From Aurelia coerulea (lineage: Eukaryota > Cnidaria > Scyphozoa > Semaeostomeae > Ulmaridae): 64,000 nt of DNA. The stretch covers positions 5,518,001 to 5,582,000 of the forward strand of contig CM076960.1 in assembly GCA_039566865.1 (NCBI GenBank), given 5' to 3'. This document shows positions 51,161 to 64,000 of this stretch, one piece after another (within the stretch, counting starts at the first letter, position 1; each line of letters starts with the position of its first letter). The notes under the pieces are model-generated. The model was given only the letters and a program-made list of their open reading frames with translations. It searched no databases and had not been told where the DNA came from. The position numbers and the translations under genes were made by a program.

Positions 51161-51382
51161 CTTGCTGCTTCCTGCATCCCCCCTCCCCCTCTCCTACAAC
51201 ATAGAACCAACATGGGATAAAGAGGGTATGAAACATTTTTCACCCACTTAGTTATTGGTCGCACCTTCAAGTTCTTTTCCGGAAGTTCCGGAGGAAGGCA
51301 ACCTCGCGTAGGAAATTGGCCCTAGGATTCTAGGAACCAGGTTGGGAGGAAGGGGAATTTATGACTATGAAGAATGACCTGA

Positions 51383-51583
51383 AGCCAGTTTTCCACTAGG
51401 CGATTTTTTTCGCACGAAGCGAATTTTTTCGTCGCGGCTGAAATGTAGAAACTGTTCGAACTCACTTTTTCGCAGAGAAAAGGAGCCAGCGAAAATGTAG
51501 CGCCTGCTGAAATCAAAGTGCGCATGCTTGCACACGAAACAATTCGCTTCGCACGAAAAAATTCGCCTAGTGGAAAACCGGCT
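51383..51583. mobile_element. 201-bp Harbinger-type MITE
   Basis: Ends AGCCAGTTTTCCACTAGGCG and CGCCTAGTGGAAAACCGGCT, bordered by TGA and TAA (a TWA-type duplication with one change). Internal TTCGCACGAA repeats are self-complementary. Confidence 0.85.
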
Positions 51584-51669
51584 TAATGTGTACCATTTTT
51601 GAATTGCCTCACTCTCACTGCAATATAGCCTCTTTTCTTTCCTTTCCCGCGTAATTACAAGTTCTGCAG

Positions 51670-51706
51670 TTTTGGCGCGAAAATCCATTGTTTTGGGCAT
51701 CACGTG
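51670..51706 (+). promoter_or_regulatory. E2F site and E-box, likely PCNA promoter
   Basis: TTTTGGCGCGAAAA (51670-51683) is a full E2F consensus in both orientations. CACGTG lies at 51701-51706 within TCACGTGAC, an E-box of the USF/MYC type. PCNA is a classic E2F target. About 60 bp further on, a potential noncoding exon ends at a donor, 2.6 kb before the coding exon. Confidence 0.6.
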
Positions 51707-51719
51707 ACTCTGACATTCA

Positions 51720-51767
51720 TTCTGTGAAGGAAGGCCGCTGCAAGAAGCGAAGACAACGCAAGATAAG
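51720..51767 (+). other. PCNA: possible noncoding first exon of PCNA
   Basis: GAAGGCCGCTGCAAGAAGCG leads to a donor AAG|GTAAAA at 51768. The coding exon starts after an acceptor at 54378 and has only 32 bp of 5' leader, so an upstream noncoding exon is expected. The start site is not determined. Confidence 0.4.
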
Positions 51768-52359
51768 GTAAAACTTACACTGATAAATCTATCTTAATCT
51801 TACTAATCTTAGCTAGTTAGACCATTATTTTATTTTGTCAGAACACTAGGAATTTAGTATCACGTTCTTTAGTATTTTTGCAAGTCTGCTTGCTTCTAAA
51901 ATTGATTGTAATTCAACTTCGAAACTGGAGATAATTTAGGCCCACCAAACAAGAATTATCTGCTTCAATTCACATTAGCAATAGCAACAGCGTTCGAGTT
52001 GAATGTAGAACGAAATCAATGAATAATTTACATCTAGATATTGCATCTTTCACTATCCGTTTTACCAGGTTGTTTCTCTTGATGATCAATACTGATTGCG
52101 TGAGGGGGATATTTTAGATATTTTAAATCCCTTTATTTTTATGAAAGAAATAAAGGATTTCCCGCCAAAATTTTTGCTTTTCAATACACATCTTCTCGCA
52201 AAAATATAAAATGAGATCGATAAGATCCATTTTTTCAATCTCAATCCTGTTTGAGTTTGTAAATGTCATCATTCATTGTTTGTCAATTATAATCAGTTGA
52301 GTTATTTATTCTTCATTTCCTTTTCAACACCCAATTTTTGGTAGTCTTTACTGTCGCCC

Positions 52360-53135
52360 TCCTGTGTGCAGAGTATGATCAGTATTCTCTGGTACCTGCA
52401 CACCGGAGATTTCAATAGGCTATTATTGACAATAAACAATAGAGAACAAAATAAATGTCTACTTGTACATACACTGGAGATCTCGTCGAAAAGTGCCATA
52501 CTCTGCAGACTGGACCGTTGCTTCATTTGACAGTCATTTGACTGAGGTTTTGCTGTACTATCTATACCCAGTCTGCAGAGTATGGCAGTTCTCAACGAGA
52601 TCTCGCACATGCAGAGCAAGGAAACAGTGGCATGCTCACGTGCAAGGTCTTTGATTCCTTTGTTTTCAAAGTAATGAACAAAGAGCTTGTGGTGGAAACC
52701 ATGCAAAGTCCACGCCGGAGATTTTTGCCAAAACAATAGAAAAACAAAGAAAAAAAAATCTCGTGCGTGCAGCTGCCGCACTCTGCAGACTGGTTAACTC
52801 TACTACTCTCAGCAGTGGGAAAATTTTGCTGTGATTTTGTAGTATCTTTGAATTCCCCCCCCTTTTTTATGTCAAATGTTTTTATAGAGATAGAAAGATA
52901 GAAAGTAGAAAGCGAGAGGTGAAACAAGGAAATAAGATTGTGTTCACATGATGCCAGCATGATTTGAAAATGTTGAGAAATGTTACTACGGTACGGACCT
53001 GTATGGAGAATGTGGCACTTGTACACCCAAGGAAAACAATAAGGGTATTCAAAACAGACAATAGATAAACAGTAGAGGACCCTTCTTTGCACACCCTAGG
53101 TAGCTCTCAGCGGAAATTGCCCTACTTTCATAGGC
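52360..53135. mobile_element. cluster of three CTGCAGAGTATGGCA MITEs
   Basis: Copies at 52360-52514, 52568-52793 and a diverged one at about 52985-53135, each with inverted ends containing CTGCAGAGTATGGCA or complement and inner GAGATCTCG words. They lie in the PCNA 5' intron. A fourth copy is in ACAA2 intron 1 (27368-27505). Confidence 0.75.
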
Positions 53136-54378
53136 GTAGCAGACAGGGGGCTTGGGGGGGCAGAAATCATCCTTAAGTTGGGCAGCATTTTTGTAAACAA
53201 TTGATTTTTTATCAGTCTGATAAGGCAGCCCTCCTCCCGAATTTTCTCTTCCCCTCCACTCGTGCGTACTTTCTATTCTGGACTTGTGTAGAATTATTAT
53301 ATTTTTAGAATCGTATGATAAAATAAATGAAACGTAACTGAGACAACAGATTTTGAAAACAGTAGATTTTGAAAACAATTGATTTTGAAAAAGGAACTCT
53401 CACTGGCACATTTTGAAAACAGCATTGTGCGCACATCTAAAAACAATGAAGCAGAATGTGTTTAATGCTTCCAAAGTGAGGCTGAACAGTTTCCAAGGTG
53501 TAGGTTCAGTTCTCTGGCATCAAATTCTTGGGGAGATTTCAATGGATTTGTTACAGTTGAATGTTCTATCATTTCTAAAGTGTGCCAAAACTTTGCTACC
53601 ATCATCACAGCCTTTGTCATTTTCAAATTGTTGTGGTATCATGTGAAGGAAATCTAAGTTTTTGGTCTTCAGGTTGAGCCAACAACAATTGATCTATTAT
53701 TTTGTTGAAGGCCCAAAAATCTAAGTTTCACTAAACGTTATTTTGTAAGAAACCACTTATGAGCAAATGTAGAGAGTTGAGAAACTCTACTGAAGCTATC
53801 AGAGGTCAAAGAGAAGAGATGTTTTTGTTTCATGGTCATTAGTTTTGCAAAGTCTCAAACAAAAGGTATAATTCAGACACAAAGAATTATAAAAATTATA
53901 AGTTTTGTTCGTGGTTTGCTTCTTCCTTGTTCCTTCTCTGGGTTCAACAGCTAGGTTACAGAATCCTTGAAAATTACGATAACTTCTGAGATTCAATTTT
54001 ACTGAGTCTGGGGAATGCACTCTGCAAGGAATTTTTTACAATAAGAACTGGATCTGAAGTTAAAGCTTTACTGTCACTATATAAAACTGTTGGTGACCAA
54101 AAATTCAGTCGTTTGATCTCTCTGCGGAGTATGGCTATGGGATTAGCGTTGTTTTCTTTGATGTTGAGTTTGCAAAATAGAGGGATTTGATAACCGTTTC
54201 TCATGGTGTCATAAGACAAATGATAAAAGCGAGGCTACAAATGTATTTATAGTGACAGTAAAGCTTTAAGAAACAGTCACTACAAAGTTCAAAACCAAGT
54301 TTCTCATAAAAAATTGAGTGTATGCATAACGTTTTGTAAACAGTATGTTTAGTTTCATCTGCTTTATTTCATCAACAG
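53136..54378. other. PCNA 5' intron remainder
   Basis: No exon seen. GGGGGCTTGGGGGGG near 53145 looks like one end of a hAT MITE. AAGCTTTACTGTCACTATA near 54063 recurs inverted near 54247-54268. Confidence 0.45.
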
Positions 54379-54410
54379 ACTTTCATTGACTTACATAAAA
54401 ACTAGGCACA

Positions 54411-62718
<8,308 letters not shown>

Positions 62719-64000
62719 GTTAGTATGATATGACCATTACACTTCATCCTTTTTTCACATGTGGCTGCACCATCATATTTTGGTTGCAGGTACCGTAGAT
62801 TTCCAAACATTTTCTGATGTGTATGATAGCAGGTGCCACAATGGATTGCCCACTTCAAAATTTGTGCAGCATTGAACTGTAATAGCTCAAAATTTAGTTC
62901 CCTCAAAATGCTGCGAAGTGGTATGAAGATGATGGGGTCGCCATTGGTTGTTATTATAGTTTTGTTTACGGGTAGGAGATAGGATTTTGGTTAGGGTACC
63001 TATGTTATTATGTGCTACTGCACAGATTACCAGCAAAAAATTTTACCTTAAAGAGATAAAATAGTTTCAAATGTAAACGGGGGATTTCATTAAAATATGC
63101 AGCTACCTTTGTTATCTTGTACATGAATGCTCAAATAAATTGTTAAACTTTTGTAGGTTGAAATTAGGCGATCCACTCCATTGCTATTATTTTTTTGTGG
63201 TCAACGATGTGTCAAAAAACAACAAGCTTATAGAATGATATATGTCAGACCATAAAAATATGCAGACCCTAAGGGTCTCTTGTAACTGAACATGCATGCC
63301 TTTGGCCAGTTATTGTGCAGATAAACGCTTAATTTATCACTGCTTTTGGTTCTACACGTAGCTACATGGTGACTGATTTAAATTTGATCCTTTTTTGAAA
63401 ATGCTCAGAAAAGCACCTTTTTTGTACAACTATCACAATCAAGCCTGATTTCAACCAAATGTCCTAAACTATGCACCGTTTTTTATGCAGTGTTTTTTTG
63501 GTATTCACAATTTATCAGCCATAGTCTTTGCAACTGTCAACCAACCTACATCTTTAAAGGTTGTCTGAAGTGAAAATGTGTATTGATGCAAATTAATAGC
63601 AAGGTTGAATGACATAGGATGCGGTTTACATTTTTTTTTACATCCCATTTCGTGTTCAAGTTATCCACAGTTTTTAATTGTCAGGTGATAACGTCATTTT
63701 CTTTGCAAATTCCTTGTGTAGCTTATGGAAATATAGCTGTATCTGATCTCGGACAGGTTACAGTTACCAGAAATTTTTCAACAAACCTACATGAATGGAA
63801 TATTTTTTTTTAGATAATTCAAATGGAATATAGATTACTTGACAAGTTAGCATGATGTTTTGAAAGGCATGCTAATTGAAAGGAACTTTGTGTTTAGATT
63901 TCCAGTTGGAAATATAGTCAACCAGGTTAGTCTGGGTGCAGACGAAATTATTGGGGAGGAGATGAAAGCTCCTCTCCTCCCAGTAACGAAAGTCTGTGCG
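62719..64000. other. PCNA intron 7 or beyond
   Basis: No exon for the PCNA C-terminus found. The acceptor-like TTGCAG at about 62784-62789 would add YRRFPNIF then a stop, which does not resemble any PCNA end. No repeat family recognised. Confidence 0.5.

Noticed and set aside
51600..51703. minus-strand start MPKTMDFRAKTAELVITRER as first exon of the acidic gene
   Set aside because: The frame runs over the E2F site and into the MITE at 51583, with no donor that joins it to 51180; too weak to call, though not excluded.
62784..62815. candidate last PCNA exon after TTGCAG
   Set aside because: It would encode YRRFPNIF and stop, not the conserved C-terminus.

Overview
This window is eukaryotic, from a metazoan nuclear genome. 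It has spliced genes with GT-AG introns, AATAAA/ATTAAA poly(A) signals, LINE and Penelope retroelements, and a very dense load of non-autonomous DNA transposons (MITEs). The thiolase and PCNA are animal-like. The RING/B-box gene, the Penelope GIY-YIG elements and the LINE types suggest a marine invertebrate, with a cnidarian plausible. The phylum is inference; nothing here fixes the species.

Three real genes are supported. (1) A TRIM-type RING/B-box E3 ligase lies on the minus strand. Its first coding exon is at 26133-26515 and its second at 8560-9473, 16.7 kb away, with compatible splice phase; its 3' end was not found. (2) A complete 7-exon mitochondrial 3-ketoacyl-CoA thiolase (ACAA2) lies on the plus strand at 26913-44735, 397 residues, with catalytic Cys92, His352 and Cys382. 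It starts about 400 bp from the TRIM start, head to head, so the two probably share a promoter. (3) PCNA lies on the plus strand, with seven coding exons from 54411 to 62718; the last ~13 residues are not in view. An E2F site and an E-box lie near a likely noncoding first exon around 51.7 kb. A possible acidic-protein exon (50642-51160, minus) and a possible short first exon (49803-49853, plus) are weak calls.

Layout: 1-1.87 kb nothing recognised. 1.87-8.18 kb a 20-bp satellite split by an inverted pair of broken Penelope elements. 8.56-26.5 kb the TRIM gene; its giant intron holds piggyBac-, mariner- and Harbinger-type MITEs, two LINE remnants, a palindromic element with a 176-bp tandem array and a clean 9-bp target duplication, and two further satellites. 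26.9-44.7 kb ACAA2; intron 1 holds an ~8.3-kb inverted duplication carrying two small ORFs per arm. 44.7-51.6 kb intergenic, including a five-level transposon nest and several hAT MITEs. 51.6-64 kb PCNA, with introns full of MITEs and one tRNA-derived SINE.

The main value of the window is as a dated stack of transposon insertions: target-site duplications and, in one case, an empty site in the opposite palindrome arm can be read directly. No operon-like or defence system was seen. All exon limits were derived by eye from splice motifs, phase and remembered family sequences; no alignment was run.
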